Notes: generated by a model from the letters alone, not told the origin. Shown: positions 42,660 to 52,253, counted from the stretch's first letter. The stretch: 64,000 nucleotides of DNA from Marixanthomonas ophiurae (GCF_003413745.1 NZ_QVID01000002.1:496001-560000), one strand, 5' to 3'. Numbers and translations: made by a program.

Positions 42660-45503
42660 ATGAAATTTTCATCAATCCTTTCTTTCTTATTTATTTCTTT
42701 ATTTTTTAGTACTGTTCAAGCTCAGGATAAAGCTGCAACAGAGTTTTCCATCGATTACGAAAAATTTACGTTAGAAAATGGTTTAGAAGTAATTCTTCAC
42801 GTTGATAAAAGTGAACCTATTGTAGCAGTAGCAACGATGATGCACGTAGGTTCTAACCGTGAAAAACCTGGAAAAACAGGATTTGCGCACTTTTTTGAGC
42901 ATATGTCCTTTAACGATTCTGAAAATGTTCCAGTAGGAGCCAACCGTAAAATGATTCCTGAGTGGGGCGGTAGCCGAAATGGCGGAACTTGGAGTGATGG
43001 TACCGTTTATTATGAAGTTGTGCCTAAAGATGCTTTTGAAAAAATTCTTTGGATTGATAGTGACCGTTTTGGGTATATGATTAATACCGTTACCCAAGCA
43101 GCATTAGACCGTGAAAAACAAGTAGTAAAGAACGAAAAAAGACAACGAGTTGACAATGCGCCTTATGGATATACAGATGAAATTATACGTAAAAATCTGT
43201 ATCCTGAAGGTCATCCATACAGTTGGACGGTAATCGGTTCCTTGCCAGATTTGCAAGCCGCGACTCTTGAAGATGTTACAGAATTTTACAATAAGTATTA
43301 TGGTGCTGCTAATGCTTCGTTGGTCATTGCAGGAGATATTGACATTGACAAAACAAAAGAATTAGTGAAAAAATGGTTTGGTGAAATTCCTAGAGGTCCA
43401 AAAGTAGATGCATTAAACCCTATGCCAGTTACCTTGAACGAAACCAAATCTTTATATTTTAAAGATAATTTCGCAAAATTACCAGAGCTACGTATGGTAT
43501 ACCCTACAGTTGAAGGTTATAATAAAGACGAATATGCCTTAGATGTATTGGGCCAATTATTGAGTGGAAGTCGGAAATCGCCTTTGTATAAATCGGTTGT
43601 GGAAGAAGGGAAATTGGCGCCTAATGTGAGTTCATACAACAGTAGTTCAGAATTGGCTGGGGAGTTTGTAATTCGTGCCCGCGCCAACGAAGGAGTGGAT
43701 TTAGATAAAGTAAAAAAAGCAATTGAGAAAGGGTTACAAGATTTTGAGACCAATGGTTTTACCGATACCGAACTACAGCGTATTAAAGCTGAACTGGAAA
43801 CCCAGTTATATTACGGAGTGGCAACGGTACTTAACAAAGCGTTTCAGTTGGTGCAGGATAATGAATTTGGCGGCGACCCTGGTTATATTTCTAAGAGAAC
43901 TAAATTATATCAGCAAATTAACCGTGCCGATGTAATGCGTGTTTACAACCAATATATTAAAGGTAAAAACTTCGTGATGACGAGTGTGGTTCCAAAAGAT
44001 TCCCCAAATTTGGCAGTATCGGGTGCTAAAGAAGCAAGTGTTTGGGAAGAGAAAGTAACTGCGATGGATGCCAGTGAAGAAGTTGCGCAAGGTGAAGAAG
44101 CTGAATACGAAAAGACTCCATCAAAATATGATCGATCGGAGCCTGCCTTTGGAGAAGCGCCTCTTTTTGTAATGCCTGAAGTTTGGCAAACCAAACTGGG
44201 TAATGAAATGAAGGTTTTAGGAATTGAAAATAACGAATTGCCCTTGGTGACATTTACAATCACTTTTCCTGGAGGTCATAGATTAGATCCAGAAAATAAA
44301 GCAGGTTTAGCTATGTTGACTGCCGATTTGATGAACGAAGGCACCAAAACCAAAACAGCTGCTGAGCTTGAAGAAGCCATTGGTTTATTGGGGTCTAGTA
44401 TATCAATTCGAGGTGGTTTGGAAGAAATCAACGTTTCAGGAAATTGTCTATCACGTAATTTTGAAGAAACCATTAAGCTAGTTCAAGAAATGTTGTTAGA
44501 ACCTCGATGGGATGAAAAAGAGTACGATCGCTTAAAACAGGAATTAATAACTTCGTTAAAAGGTAATGAAGCCAATCCAAGGGCAATTGCGTCACTGAAC
44601 TTCAATAAACTTATTTATGGCGAAGGGAATAGTTATGCTGTTTCATCTGAAGGAACATTAGAAACCGCTGACAATATTTCATTGGCGGATGCAAAAGAGT
44701 TTTATAAAAATATTTCTCCAAATGGAGCTACCTTTAAAGTAGTAGGGAATATTAAAGAACAACGTGTAACAGATGCCCTGTCTTCACTTTCTGAAAAATG
44801 GAAAGGAGAAAAGGTAACGATTCCTTCCGAAGATATTTCTGAAAATAATCCTGCCCGTCCGGCAGGTGGGTCAGAAGGAAACTTATATTTTATTGATGTT
44901 CCCAACTCTAAGCAGTCTGTAATCTACATTGGCTTACCTGCTCTTTCAGCAAATAATGATGCGTATACAAAACTAGATTTTGCCAATGAAATATTAGGGG
45001 GCGGCTCTAGCGGACGGCTTTTTCAAACCTTGAGAATTGAAAAAGGATATACGTATGGCGCTTACTCTTATATTCCGTCGCGAGATGAAACAGCACCGTT
45101 TACCATTACTTCAAGTGTTAGAGCAAATGCAACCCTACCTTCGTTGAAAATTATCGAGAACATGGTAAAAGACTATGGCCCTGGCTTTACCAAGGAAGAT
45201 GTTGAGTTAACTCAAAATAAAGTAATAAAGCAAAACACACGTGCGTACGAGTCATTGAATGCAAAACTAGGACTCTTAACTCAGATTGATAAATATGGAA
45301 AGTCTGAAGATTTCATTAATAAAGAACAAGACTTATTAATGAAAATGAATGTGGAAGACTTTAAAAACATCATCAATAAATACATAAAAGAAGGTGAAAT
45401 GACCTACGTGGTAGTAGGAGATAAAGCCACACAATTTGAAGAAGTAAAAAAATTAGGTAAAAATGTAATTGAGTTAGACATCCACGGAAATCCGGTTAAA
45501 TAA
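42660..45503 (+). CDS. M16 family zinc metallopeptidase, two-domain
   Basis: A 947-residue exported peptidase (signal peptide ending TVQAQ). The N-terminal M16 half has the inverted zinc motif H77-F-F-E80-H81 in GFAHFFEHMSFND and the later Glu ligand in EKQVVKNEKRQ. The C-terminal half begins near residue 515 (MKVLGIENNELPLVTF) and lacks HxxEH, as in a non-catalytic partner half. It degrades small peptides in the periplasm. A perfect CCTGCC / GGCAGG palindrome lies in codons for the linker near residue 731. It is followed by an MscS gene 7 bases away. Confidence 0.9.
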   Translation: MKFSSILSFLFISLFFSTVQAQDKAATEFSIDYEKFTLENGLEVILHVDKSEPIVAVATMMHVGSNREKPGKTGFAHFFEHMSFNDSENVPVGANRKMIPEWGGSRNGGTWSDGTVYYEVVPKDAFEKILWIDSDRFGYMINTVTQAALDREKQVVKNEKRQRVDNAPYGYTDEIIRKNLYPEGHPYSWTVIGSLPDLQAATLEDVTEFYNKYYGAANASLVIAGDIDIDKTKELVKKWFGEIPRGPKVDALNPMPVTLNETKSLYFKDNFAKLPELRMVYPTVEGYNKDEYALDVLGQLLSGSRKSPLYKSVVEEGKLAPNVSSYNSSSELAGEFVIRARANEGVDLDKVKKAIEKGLQDFETNGFTDTELQRIKAELETQLYYGVATVLNKAFQLVQDNEFGGDPGYISKRTKLYQQINRADVMRVYNQYIKGKNFVMTSVVPKDSPNLAVSGAKEASVWEEKVTAMDASEEVAQGEEAEYEKTPSKYDRSEPAFGEAPLFVMPEVWQTKLGNEMKVLGIENNELPLVTFTITFPGGHRLDPENKAGLAMLTADLMNEGTKTKTAAELEEAIGLLGSSISIRGGLEEINVSGNCLSRNFEETIKLVQEMLLEPRWDEKEYDRLKQELITSLKGNEANPRAIASLNFNKLIYGEGNSYAVSSEGTLETADNISLADAKEFYKNISPNGATFKVVGNIKEQRVTDALSSLSEKWKGEKVTIPSEDISENNPARPAGGSEGNLYFIDVPNSKQSVIYIGLPALSANNDAYTKLDFANEILGGGSSGRLFQTLRIEKGYTYGAYSYIPSRDETAPFTITSSVRANATLPSLKIIENMVKDYGPGFTKEDVELTQNKVIKQNTRAYESLNAKLGLLTQIDKYGKSEDFINKEQDLLMKMNVEDFKNIINKYIKEGEMTYVVVGDKATQFEEVKKLGKNVIELDIHGNPVK

Positions 45504-45510
45504 AAAGAAT

Positions 45511-46446
45511 ATGCTATTAATTCAAGAATCATCAGCAACGGATACCATAACAACCGCAATAAAAAATTACTATGATCATTTTTTAACGATACTACCACGC
45601 ATTGCGCTAGGTATTTTTATAGTTGTTGCTGGTATATTAATTGCTCAGCTTATTACCAATGTATTTAAGAAACGGATTTTAAAAAAAGCGGAAGACCCGT
45701 TAATGGCTCGTTTTCTTGCACAGGCATTAAAAATTATACTCAGCCTTATTGCCATTATGATCGCTCTAGATGTTGCCGGTTTGGGCGGCATTGCAACCGG
45801 AATTTTAACCGCTGCTGGTGGAGCTGCAATTATTTTAGGGTTTGCCTTTCAAGATATTGGAAAAAACTTTTTAGCAGGTATTATTTTAGCATTTAATAGA
45901 CCTTTTCATATTAATGATACGATTATGGTTGATACGCATTTCGGAAAAGTGAAGGCACTTAGTTTTCGTTACACCCATATAAAAACCACGGATGGTCGTG
46001 ATATCTATGTTCCAAATAGTGATGTATTGACCAAACCTGTTGAAAACTACACTGCCGATGGCTTTTATCGTGTTGATTTTACTGTGGGAATAGGATATGA
46101 AGATAATATTGAATCTGCAAAGTCGATTATTCAGAATATATTGGATACCAATGAAGATATTGTCCATAACGATACACACGATAATTTCGTGATTGAGTCG
46201 GAGCTTGCCGCCAGCACAGTAAACTTAAAAGTACTGTTTTGGGTACATACCATTGACTATAGAAAAGCTTCTCGAGTTTTGCGAGGGCAGATTATTCAAG
46301 AGGTAAAACAAGCCTTAGAGCAGAAAGGATTTAATTTACCTGCAGATATTACTGAACTGAAACTCTACGGAAACGAAGAAGACATACCCTTACGCGTTCG
46401 GAAGGATCCAAGGGATTTACTTGCTGAGGGAAAAAAACCTAATTAG
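45511..46446 (+). CDS. Mechanosensitive ion channel, MscS family
   Basis: A 311-residue channel with three N-terminal helices. The pore helix is LGGIATGILTAAGGAAIILGFAFQ and the beta domain starts DIGKNFLAGIILAFNRPFHI. The signature FRYTHIKTTDGRDIYVPNSD precedes the C-terminal mixed domain. The spacing of 7 bases to the M16 stop suggests cotranscription. The stop overlaps the 3' end of the convergent VanX-like gene by 8 bases. Second of three MscS-type genes in this stretch. Confidence 0.9.
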   Translation: MLLIQESSATDTITTAIKNYYDHFLTILPRIALGIFIVVAGILIAQLITNVFKKRILKKAEDPLMARFLAQALKIILSLIAIMIALDVAGLGGIATGILTAAGGAAIILGFAFQDIGKNFLAGIILAFNRPFHINDTIMVDTHFGKVKALSFRYTHIKTTDGRDIYVPNSDVLTKPVENYTADGFYRVDFTVGIGYEDNIESAKSIIQNILDTNEDIVHNDTHDNFVIESELAASTVNLKVLFWVHTIDYRKASRVLRGQIIQEVKQALEQKGFNLPADITELKLYGNEEDIPLRVRKDPRDLLAEGKKPN

Positions 46447-47050
46447 AGCAGGGAAGTGGGTCGTTTAAAACAGGGTATTGCCAGTTTTTTTGATAGCCGT
46501 AATGCCACCATTCGGTCCTGATGGTTTTAAAACCGTGTTTTCGCATTCCGTCGATAAGTAGTTTTCGGTTGGCGAGAATTTCTTCAGAAAAATTATAATT
46601 ATCAATATGCGCTTCACGACCAAAATAATCATAATCGCTGCCCATTTCCACATAGCAGCCTTCTAAGGTAACCAATGTGATATCTACAGCTGCTGCACGG
46701 TTATGAACAGATGCTCCGTCATACGGATTAGCAACATAAGTAGCTCGTGGCACTTTTTTCCACATTTTTTTCTGAACGTCCAACGGTCGGTAACAGTCGT
46801 GAATTTTTATTTTGTATCCTTTTTCGCAGAAATATTGGTTGGCTTTAACCAAAGCTTCAGCAACTTCTTTTACCAAAAGACACTTTGCGCAATCGTATAA
46901 TACTTCGCCTATAAAATTATTCTCGGTTGCATAGCGAATTTCATAATCGAATTCTGTAGACATTTCTGAAATATCAACTAATTTGTTTTGAGCGCTCATT
47001 TCCGAAGAAAAAATGAAAAGAAGTAATAATATGAATAAACAACGGTGCAT
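46439..47050 (-). CDS. D-Ala-D-Ala dipeptidase, M15D (VanX/DdpX-like)
   Basis: A 203-residue exported protein (signal peptide about 1-20, SSEMSAQ). Zinc and catalytic residues fit the M15 family: His and Asp in GASVHNRAAAVDIT, and Glu and His in RTEWWHYGY. IKIHDCYRPLDVQKKMW is another family block. The enzyme cleaves D-Ala-D-Ala; alone, without VanA or VanH, it is more likely a peptidoglycan scavenging or recycling enzyme than a resistance gene. It is divergent from an SDR gene. Confidence 0.88.
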   Translation of the reverse strand: MHRCLFILLLLFIFSSEMSAQNKLVDISEMSTEFDYEIRYATENNFIGEVLYDCAKCLLVKEVAEALVKANQYFCEKGYKIKIHDCYRPLDVQKKMWKKVPRATYVANPYDGASVHNRAAAVDITLVTLEGCYVEMGSDYDYFGREAHIDNYNFSEEILANRKLLIDGMRKHGFKTIRTEWWHYGYQKNWQYPVLNDPLPCSN

Positions 47051-47146
47051 TTTGAAAGAATTTAAAAGAAGGCAAGCAAATCAAATTTAAGGATAAATTA
47101 TAACAATTGGCAGCGTGGCTTTGTAACTTTGGGAAAAACAATTTAT

Positions 47147-47881
47147 ATGAAAAATTTAAAAGATAAAGTTGCACTTATAACTGGTGGAACAAAAGGTATA
47201 GGTTATGGAATTGCTGAAAGTTTATTGCTACAAGGCATAAACGTAGCCATAACGGGAAGAAAAGAAGAAACAGCAAAACAAGCAGCTGAAAAATTAAACA
47301 AAACTGAAAATAGTAAAGGTAAAGCCATTGGTATTGAAGCTGATGTTAGAAGTTATGATAGTCAGCAAAAGGCGGTAAACCAAGTGATAGAACAGCTTGG
47401 AAAGATAGATATTGTAATTGCTAATGCTGGGTTAGGCCATTTTGGTTCTGTAGAAGAGCTTACGGTAGAGCAATGGCAACAAACTATAGACACTAACCTA
47501 AGCGGGCCTTTTTATACGCTGAAAGCGAGTGTAGACTCCCTTAAAAAAGAAAAAGGATATTTTATAACCATTTCCAGTTTAGCAGGAACTAACTTCTTTG
47601 CAGGTGGAGCGGCCTATAACGCAAGTAAATTTGGAATCACAGGATTTACGCAAGCTGCTATGCTTGACCTTAGAAAACACGATGTAAAAGTTAGTACGAT
47701 TATGCCAGGTAGTGTTTCTACTCATTTTAATGGAAATGAACCTACTGAAGGAGATGAAGCTTGGAAAATTCAAATTGAAGACATTGGTAAGTTGGTGGTC
47801 GACCTATTGACGATGCATCCACGAACGTTACCAAGTAAAATTGAAGTACGACCAACTGTTCCGCCAAGTGCTAAAAAATAA
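47147..47881 (+). CDS. SDR family NAD(P)-dependent oxidoreductase
   Basis: A protein of about 244 residues starting at ATG 47147 (MKNLKDKVALITGGTKGIGYG). The upstream TTG reading adds only a few residues. The cofactor motif is TGGTKGIG, followed by NAGLGHFGS. The catalytic Ser and YxxxK are in SSLAGTNFFAGGAAYNASKFG. The substrate is unknown; the sequence resembles the 3-ketoacyl-ACP reductase branch, but there is no fatty-acid cluster. A TAACTTTG at 47124-47131 is a candidate -7. Confidence 0.88.
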   Translation: MKNLKDKVALITGGTKGIGYGIAESLLLQGINVAITGRKEETAKQAAEKLNKTENSKGKAIGIEADVRSYDSQQKAVNQVIEQLGKIDIVIANAGLGHFGSVEELTVEQWQQTIDTNLSGPFYTLKASVDSLKKEKGYFITISSLAGTNFFAGGAAYNASKFGITGFTQAAMLDLRKHDVKVSTIMPGSVSTHFNGNEPTEGDEAWKIQIEDIGKLVVDLLTMHPRTLPSKIEVRPTVPPSAKK

Positions 47882-47914
47882 AGTATTATTTTAAGTATTA
47901 GATTTATATTAAAT

Positions 47915-47948
47915 AAAAAAGCTGCTATCATAAAATAGCAGCTTTTTT
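47915..47948. terminator. Bidirectional intrinsic terminator
   Basis: Fourteen-base arms AAAAAAGCTGCTAT and ATAGCAGCTTTTTT around CATAAA close both the SDR gene and the convergent STAS-like gene. Confidence 0.9.
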
Positions 47949-47968
47949 GTGTTTATATATTATTTACT

Positions 47969-48331
47969 TTACCTAAAAAAAGCTTCCGCCCAATTTTGAG
48001 CATCGGTCAATTGTTCAAAAAAAGCGAAACTTTTATTAAATAGTGGTTGTTCTAAAACAGCCCTTTCGCGTTCCTCAGGATTTGCAGATACAATGGCAAG
48101 CCCTTCTATATTTTGTAATGCATTGCCTTTATAAACACTGAAATCTACTTCGTGTTTAAAATTCCGTTCAGTAATTAATACGAATGGTTTATTTTGAAAA
48201 AACTCTTGAAATTTTTGATGAACAATAGTTGCTTTTTCAATATCGTAAAAGACATTTTCAAAAACCTTTAAAATAGCATACTTGGCATAAATGCTAAGTT
48301 CACAAAAGTCTGTATCTATTCTTTGTATCAT
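47969..48331 (-). CDS. Small protein with STAS/SpoIIAA-like appearance
   Basis: A 120-residue soluble protein with alternating strands and helices: DFCELSIYAKYAILKVFEN, KPFVLITERNF, VDFSVYKGNALQNIEGLAIV and a helical end NWAEAFFR. The order and length recall the SpoIIAA-like STAS fold found in small flavobacterial proteins, but I cannot verify it. It is monocistronic. The function is unknown. Confidence 0.55.
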   Translation of the reverse strand: MIQRIDTDFCELSIYAKYAILKVFENVFYDIEKATIVHQKFQEFFQNKPFVLITERNFKHEVDFSVYKGNALQNIEGLAIVSANPEERERAVLEQPLFNKSFAFFEQLTDAQNWAEAFFR

Positions 48332-48458
48332 AATTAATTACTTCTCAAGTAAGAAGTTCTGTAAAGATACAGAATATTATGATTTGCTTAACATTTATTT
48401 ATGTTAATATTAACACTTGCTAGATGCTGATTTTTAGTGTTTTAAGTGGATTAAATAG

Positions 48459-48486
48459 AAAAAGCGGCTCTAAAGCCGCTTTTTAA
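48459..48486 (-). terminator. Intrinsic terminator after the OmpA-family gene
   Basis: AAAAAGCGGCT (48459-48469) pairs with AGCCGCTTTTT (48474-48484) around four bases. Confidence 0.9.
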
Positions 48487-48504
48487 AGTGTCTGTTTTAT
48501 GTTC

Positions 48505-49347
48505 TTAATTAGAAGAAAGCAAGGCTAAGAATTTATCAAGGTTTGGAAGAATCACTATTCGTGTTCTTCTGTTTTTTGAATACGCTTCTTTTGTTTCTTC
48601 TTCAGTAAGTGGGTGAAAGCTGCTTCTACCAGCTGCAATTAATTTTTCTGGTGCTACACCAAAGTCGTCTTGTAACTTTCTAATAACTGCTGTAGAACGT
48701 TTAACGCTCAACTCCCAGTTGTCTTTAATATACGATCCTGGTTTTACTGTTTGAGAGTCTGTGTGACCTTCAATCATTACTTCCATAGCAGGTTCGCTAT
48801 TAATAACTCCAGCTAATCTTTCTAAAAGATTGTTAGCTTTTGGGTTAACGCGAGCACTACCAGATTTAAATAATAACTTATCTGAAACGGTAATCATTAC
48901 CACTGTTTCGTCAATATCAATTTGAATATCATCTTCTTCTCCCTCGCCAATTAAAGAACTATCAAGGTTTTTCTTTAGATTGTATGAAACGATAAGATTC
49001 ATACTATCTTCAAGCGTTTCTGCTTGTGCCAATTCGTTTTGATCAACATTGGCAAGAGCTGCTCTCATTTTTTCTTTGTCTTTATTTGAAACAACCACAT
49101 TACCTTCTAGTTGTAAGCGGCTATCATTCGTATCTTTTAAAGATTGAATTTTAGAGTTATAATCGGAAACCCTATCTTCAATTTTAGCGTACTTAGCTTC
49201 AATTTCTTCTTTTTCGACTTGTGTTTTAGCTAGTTCTGAACGAGTTTCATTATAATCGTTCTGTAGTTCGACATACTTCTTTTTCGATACACATGACGTA
49301 AATATGAATGCGCCCGAAAGTAAGGTTAGTGTGATTAACTTTTTCAT
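48505..49347 (-). CDS. OmpA-family lipoprotein
   Basis: A protein of about 280 residues starting at ATG 49347 (MKKLITLTLLSGAFIFTSC, lipidated Cys19). The upstream GTG reading would overlap the promoter. A coiled coil (about 25-85) leads to an OmpA-like domain: GHTDSQTVKPGS and LSVKRSTAVIRKLQDDFG with the diaminopimelate-binding Arg in KNRRTRI. It anchors the outer membrane to peptidoglycan. A palindrome lies in its promoter region. It follows the third MscS gene region but faces its own terminator. Confidence 0.88.
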   Translation of the reverse strand: MKKLITLTLLSGAFIFTSCVSKKKYVELQNDYNETRSELAKTQVEKEEIEAKYAKIEDRVSDYNSKIQSLKDTNDSRLQLEGNVVVSNKDKEKMRAALANVDQNELAQAETLEDSMNLIVSYNLKKNLDSSLIGEGEEDDIQIDIDETVVMITVSDKLLFKSGSARVNPKANNLLERLAGVINSEPAMEVMIEGHTDSQTVKPGSYIKDNWELSVKRSTAVIRKLQDDFGVAPEKLIAAGRSSFHPLTEEETKEAYSKNRRTRIVILPNLDKFLALLSSN

Positions 49348-49376
49348 TGTAATTAGTTTTAGGTTTATTGTTGGGA

Positions 49377-49384
49377 CAAATATA
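49377..49384 (-). promoter_or_regulatory. Candidate -7 element of the OmpA-family gene
   Basis: The minus strand reads TATATTTG, a TAnnTTTG match, 29 bases before ATG 49347. Directly upstream lies a perfect palindrome (49381-49400). Confidence 0.5.
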
Positions 49385-49400
49385 CGTGTAAACACGTATA
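49381..49400. promoter_or_regulatory. Palindrome in the OmpA-family promoter (possible operator)
   Basis: TATACGTGT-AA-ACACGTATA, nine-base perfect arms, overlaps the -7 element and fills the spacer toward -33. That is the position of a repressor site. A similar half-site, ACACGTAT, lies upstream of the barrel gene at 62627. Confidence 0.55.
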
Positions 49401-49456
49401 ACGGGATAGTTAAGGTTTCCTATTATTTTGTTAAAAAAACTTAAAATCAGGACATT

Positions 49457-49488
49457 AAAAAAACGGACACTGCTGTATCCGTTTTATT
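49457..49488 (-). terminator. Intrinsic terminator after the third MscS gene
   Basis: ACGGA and TCCGT arms with inner CA / TG, flanked by A- and T-runs. Confidence 0.75.
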
Positions 49489-49508
49489 TTTAAGCATTTA
49501 AAAAGAAA

Positions 49509-50402
49509 TTATTCCTCCTGTTTTGAGGCCATTTGAAGCTTATTTTTTCCAAAATCCAACGTGCGTATTGGGAATGGAATGTTAATACCAGCTTCGTCAA
49601 AGTTTTTCTTAATAAGTTTAATAGCCTTATGTTGTGCTGCTAATTTTGGTTTCGGTTTTTTACTGTCAATCCAAAAGCGAGTCACAAAATTAATAGAACT
49701 GTCACCAAACTCGGTAAAGAAAAAATCAATGGCTTCTCCTTCTCGATGTTCAAAGGTTTCATTTATAATTTTTAGTACGATATCCTCTACCTGTTGAAGA
49801 TCGCTTTCATACCCGACACCACAACTTACATCTACGCGAGAGCGTTCACTTAATGAATAGTTTGTAAATGGATTATCGACAAATATCGAGTTTGGAATTA
49901 TCACATATTCATTATCTGTTTGGCGAATAGTAATGTTGCGAAGGCTAATTTCAGTAACATACCCCTTATGGTCTCCAGCTTCTACAAAATCGTCAATTCT
50001 TATTTTTGGTAAAAAAGACAAAAGAAGACCAGAAAAAGTATTGCTTAGCGTTCCTTGTAGGGCTAAACCAATAGCTAGTCCTACCACTCCAGCACCAGCT
50101 AAAACAGACGTCAAGACTTTGTTAAGGTCCATAACACCCAAAGCAATGAAGAAACCAATAATAAGGGTTATGGAAAAAACAATCTTTCCAAGCATCTGCC
50201 TTATTGACTCTTCATTAATTTTTTTCAAGAGAATCTTTTTGAAAAAATTCGTGAGTATCTTTGCCAAAAAGTAAAAAACAACCATTACCAAGATAGCCAC
50301 AATAAAGTTGGGTAGCTTTAAAATAATGGCATCTAACCAGCCTCCTAATTTATCCCATAAGCTTGAAACTGCATCATTAATTGAAAATGTTTTCTCATCC
50401 AT
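49509..50402 (-). CDS. Mechanosensitive ion channel, MscS family (small-conductance type)
   Basis: A 297-residue channel close to classical MscS. Three membrane helices are followed by the Gly/Ala-rich pore helix VLAGAGVVGLAIGLALQGTL, then SNTFSGLLLSFLPKIRIDDF, ISLRNITIRQTDNEYVIIPN and the C-terminal domain ending IPFPIRTLDFG. It is 28 bases downstream of the SLC13 permease on the same strand and may be cotranscribed. Third MscS-family gene of this stretch and the most typical one. Confidence 0.92.
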   Translation of the reverse strand: MDEKTFSINDAVSSLWDKLGGWLDAIILKLPNFIVAILVMVVFYFLAKILTNFFKKILLKKINEESIRQMLGKIVFSITLIIGFFIALGVMDLNKVLTSVLAGAGVVGLAIGLALQGTLSNTFSGLLLSFLPKIRIDDFVEAGDHKGYVTEISLRNITIRQTDNEYVIIPNSIFVDNPFTNYSLSERSRVDVSCGVGYESDLQQVEDIVLKIINETFEHREGEAIDFFFTEFGDSSINFVTRFWIDSKKPKPKLAAQHKAIKLIKKNFDEAGINIPFPIRTLDFGKNKLQMASKQEE

Positions 50403-50429
50403 AGTGTATTATAATTTTTTATTATTGAA

Positions 50430-52253
50430 TTAAAGTAGTGAGGAAAGCATAAAGGTACCCAAAATCCAAAGGATTAGGGATAAAATGCCTCCTATGATTA
50501 AAAAATGCCTGAACTTATAAAAGCCCATACCATATATTAAAGTATTTGTTTGATACCCCATTGGAGTAAAAAAGCTGAAATTAGCCCCAAATAATACAGC
50601 TAGTATAAAAGGCTTAAAAGGTAATTCCAAACCTACGGCCACCGATATGGCGATAGGCGTCATTATTATTGCAGTGGCGTTATTACTTATTACACCGCTC
50701 ATTACCATAGTGATTAAAAAGATAAGCCCAATTATAATTACGTTTGATTTGCCACTTAAAACCATTAGTAATTGATCTGATATCCATTGGTCTGCACCTG
50801 TATTATGCATTGCCACACCTAATGGTATCATACCTGCTAGCAGAAAAACAACTTGCCAGTTTACACGATGATATACATCGGTAAGTTTTATACAATTTGA
50901 AAGTAATAGTAAACTAACACCAAGTAGAGAGCTTATCAATATTGTTAATACTCCGCTTGCAGCTAATCCAATTATTAATAACAATATACCAAAAGCAATA
51001 CCTTTTTTTAAATTATCTTTTTCGGCAGGGATTTCATGTTCTTGTAAAATAGCAACATTTTCTAATAATTCCAAACGAGGAATATCTTGTTTAGGAATCT
51101 CTACCAAAAGCCTATCACCAGGTTTTAATGCTATTTGACCTATGTCTTTCCTAATGAGCCGTTCTTTTGTGTTTCTAATATTTTTTCGTTTTCGTATCGC
51201 AATAGGAGTTGCATTTTGAATGGATTGCCTTCTTATTTCTTTAAGTGATTTTCCTATTAATGCGGAACCCGGTAAGATTAATAATTCGGCAAAACCCAAA
51301 TTTTCTGGGTTATCTTTTTCCTCTTCCTCAACATCTTCAAGTTTATAAACTGTTTCACCTACATTTAAACGTTCACGAATATCTAAGCCTTCAAATTCGT
51401 TAAGTCGCATTAAGTTATCTAGATTGCAAAGTAATAGAAGCTTGTCACTTTTCTTTAACGTAATATAACGCCCAGGAGCATTGTTGGTTTGGCTGTTTCG
51501 TGAAATTTTTAACAAGGATATATCTTCATTATTGAACAAAAAGGTGTCTTCAATCTTTTTTCCTATAAGGGAAGAGTTTTCAGTAACAACAACTGAGGTT
51601 ACATAGTTTTCAATTTTGTATTCATCCTCAATGGTCTCTTTTTTTTCGCCAGGCAACCATCTAGAAGCAATAGTTATTACTACTATTGAAACGGCTAAAA
51701 AAACAATACCGTAGAGAGAAAATTCAAAGAAAGAAAAACGTTCGGCACCTAAATTTAAGGCTACGGAATTTACAATTAGGTTGGTAGAAGTTCCCATTAA
51801 CGTACAGCTACCGCCCAATATTCCCGCAAAAGAAATTGGCATTAATAATTTTGATTCTGGTAAATTAAACCGTTTAGAAATTTCAGAAATAATCTTGATG
51901 AATACAATTACAACTGCCGTAGTGCTTATAAATGCTGAAATTCCTGCCGTTATAAACATAAAAACAGGAAGCAATATAATAAAGGGGAGGATGTGAAGCT
52001 TCTTTAAAAAACGGGCAAGAGTAGAAATCACTCCCGTATCTTCCATACCAATGGCGACAATCATTAATGCGAGTACTGTTATTGTAGCCGTGTTTGAAAA
52101 GCCAGAAATAGCTTCCTCTGGGTTTACCAAACCACATATAGCTAAAGATACAATAATAAAGAGTGCAATTTTATCAACGGGGAATACCTCGAAGGCAAAA
52201 AGCACTATAGTAATAAGTAGAATAGAAAAAACGAGTATAATTTCTATTGTCAT
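50430..52253 (-). CDS. SLC13-type anion permease with TrkA-C domains
   Basis: A 607-residue inner-membrane transporter. Eleven or so helices are split by a cytoplasmic block (about residues 205-400) with two TrkA-C-like domains (SSLIGKKIEDTFLFN, SALIGKSLKEIRRQS). Membrane motifs SAFISTTAVVIVF and SNNATAIIMTPIAI are those of the CitT/SAC1 family, which moves sulfate, phosphate or dicarboxylates. The exact anion cannot be told. It heads a possible pair with the MscS gene. Confidence 0.88.
   Translation of the reverse strand: MTIEIILVFSILLITIVLFAFEVFPVDKIALFIIVSLAICGLVNPEEAISGFSNTATITVLALMIVAIGMEDTGVISTLARFLKKLHILPFIILLPVFMFITAGISAFISTTAVVIVFIKIISEISKRFNLPESKLLMPISFAGILGGSCTLMGTSTNLIVNSVALNLGAERFSFFEFSLYGIVFLAVSIVVITIASRWLPGEKKETIEDEYKIENYVTSVVVTENSSLIGKKIEDTFLFNNEDISLLKISRNSQTNNAPGRYITLKKSDKLLLLCNLDNLMRLNEFEGLDIRERLNVGETVYKLEDVEEEEKDNPENLGFAELLILPGSALIGKSLKEIRRQSIQNATPIAIRKRKNIRNTKERLIRKDIGQIALKPGDRLLVEIPKQDIPRLELLENVAILQEHEIPAEKDNLKKGIAFGILLLIIGLAASGVLTILISSLLGVSLLLLSNCIKLTDVYHRVNWQVVFLLAGMIPLGVAMHNTGADQWISDQLLMVLSGKSNVIIIGLIFLITMVMSGVISNNATAIIMTPIAISVAVGLELPFKPFILAVLFGANFSFFTPMGYQTNTLIYGMGFYKFRHFLIIGGILSLILWILGTFMLSSLL

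Noticed and set aside
46439-47050. Vancomycin resistance determinant
   Set aside because: The VanX-like dipeptidase stands alone, without vanA, vanH or regulators, and is exported; a cell-wall recycling role is more likely.
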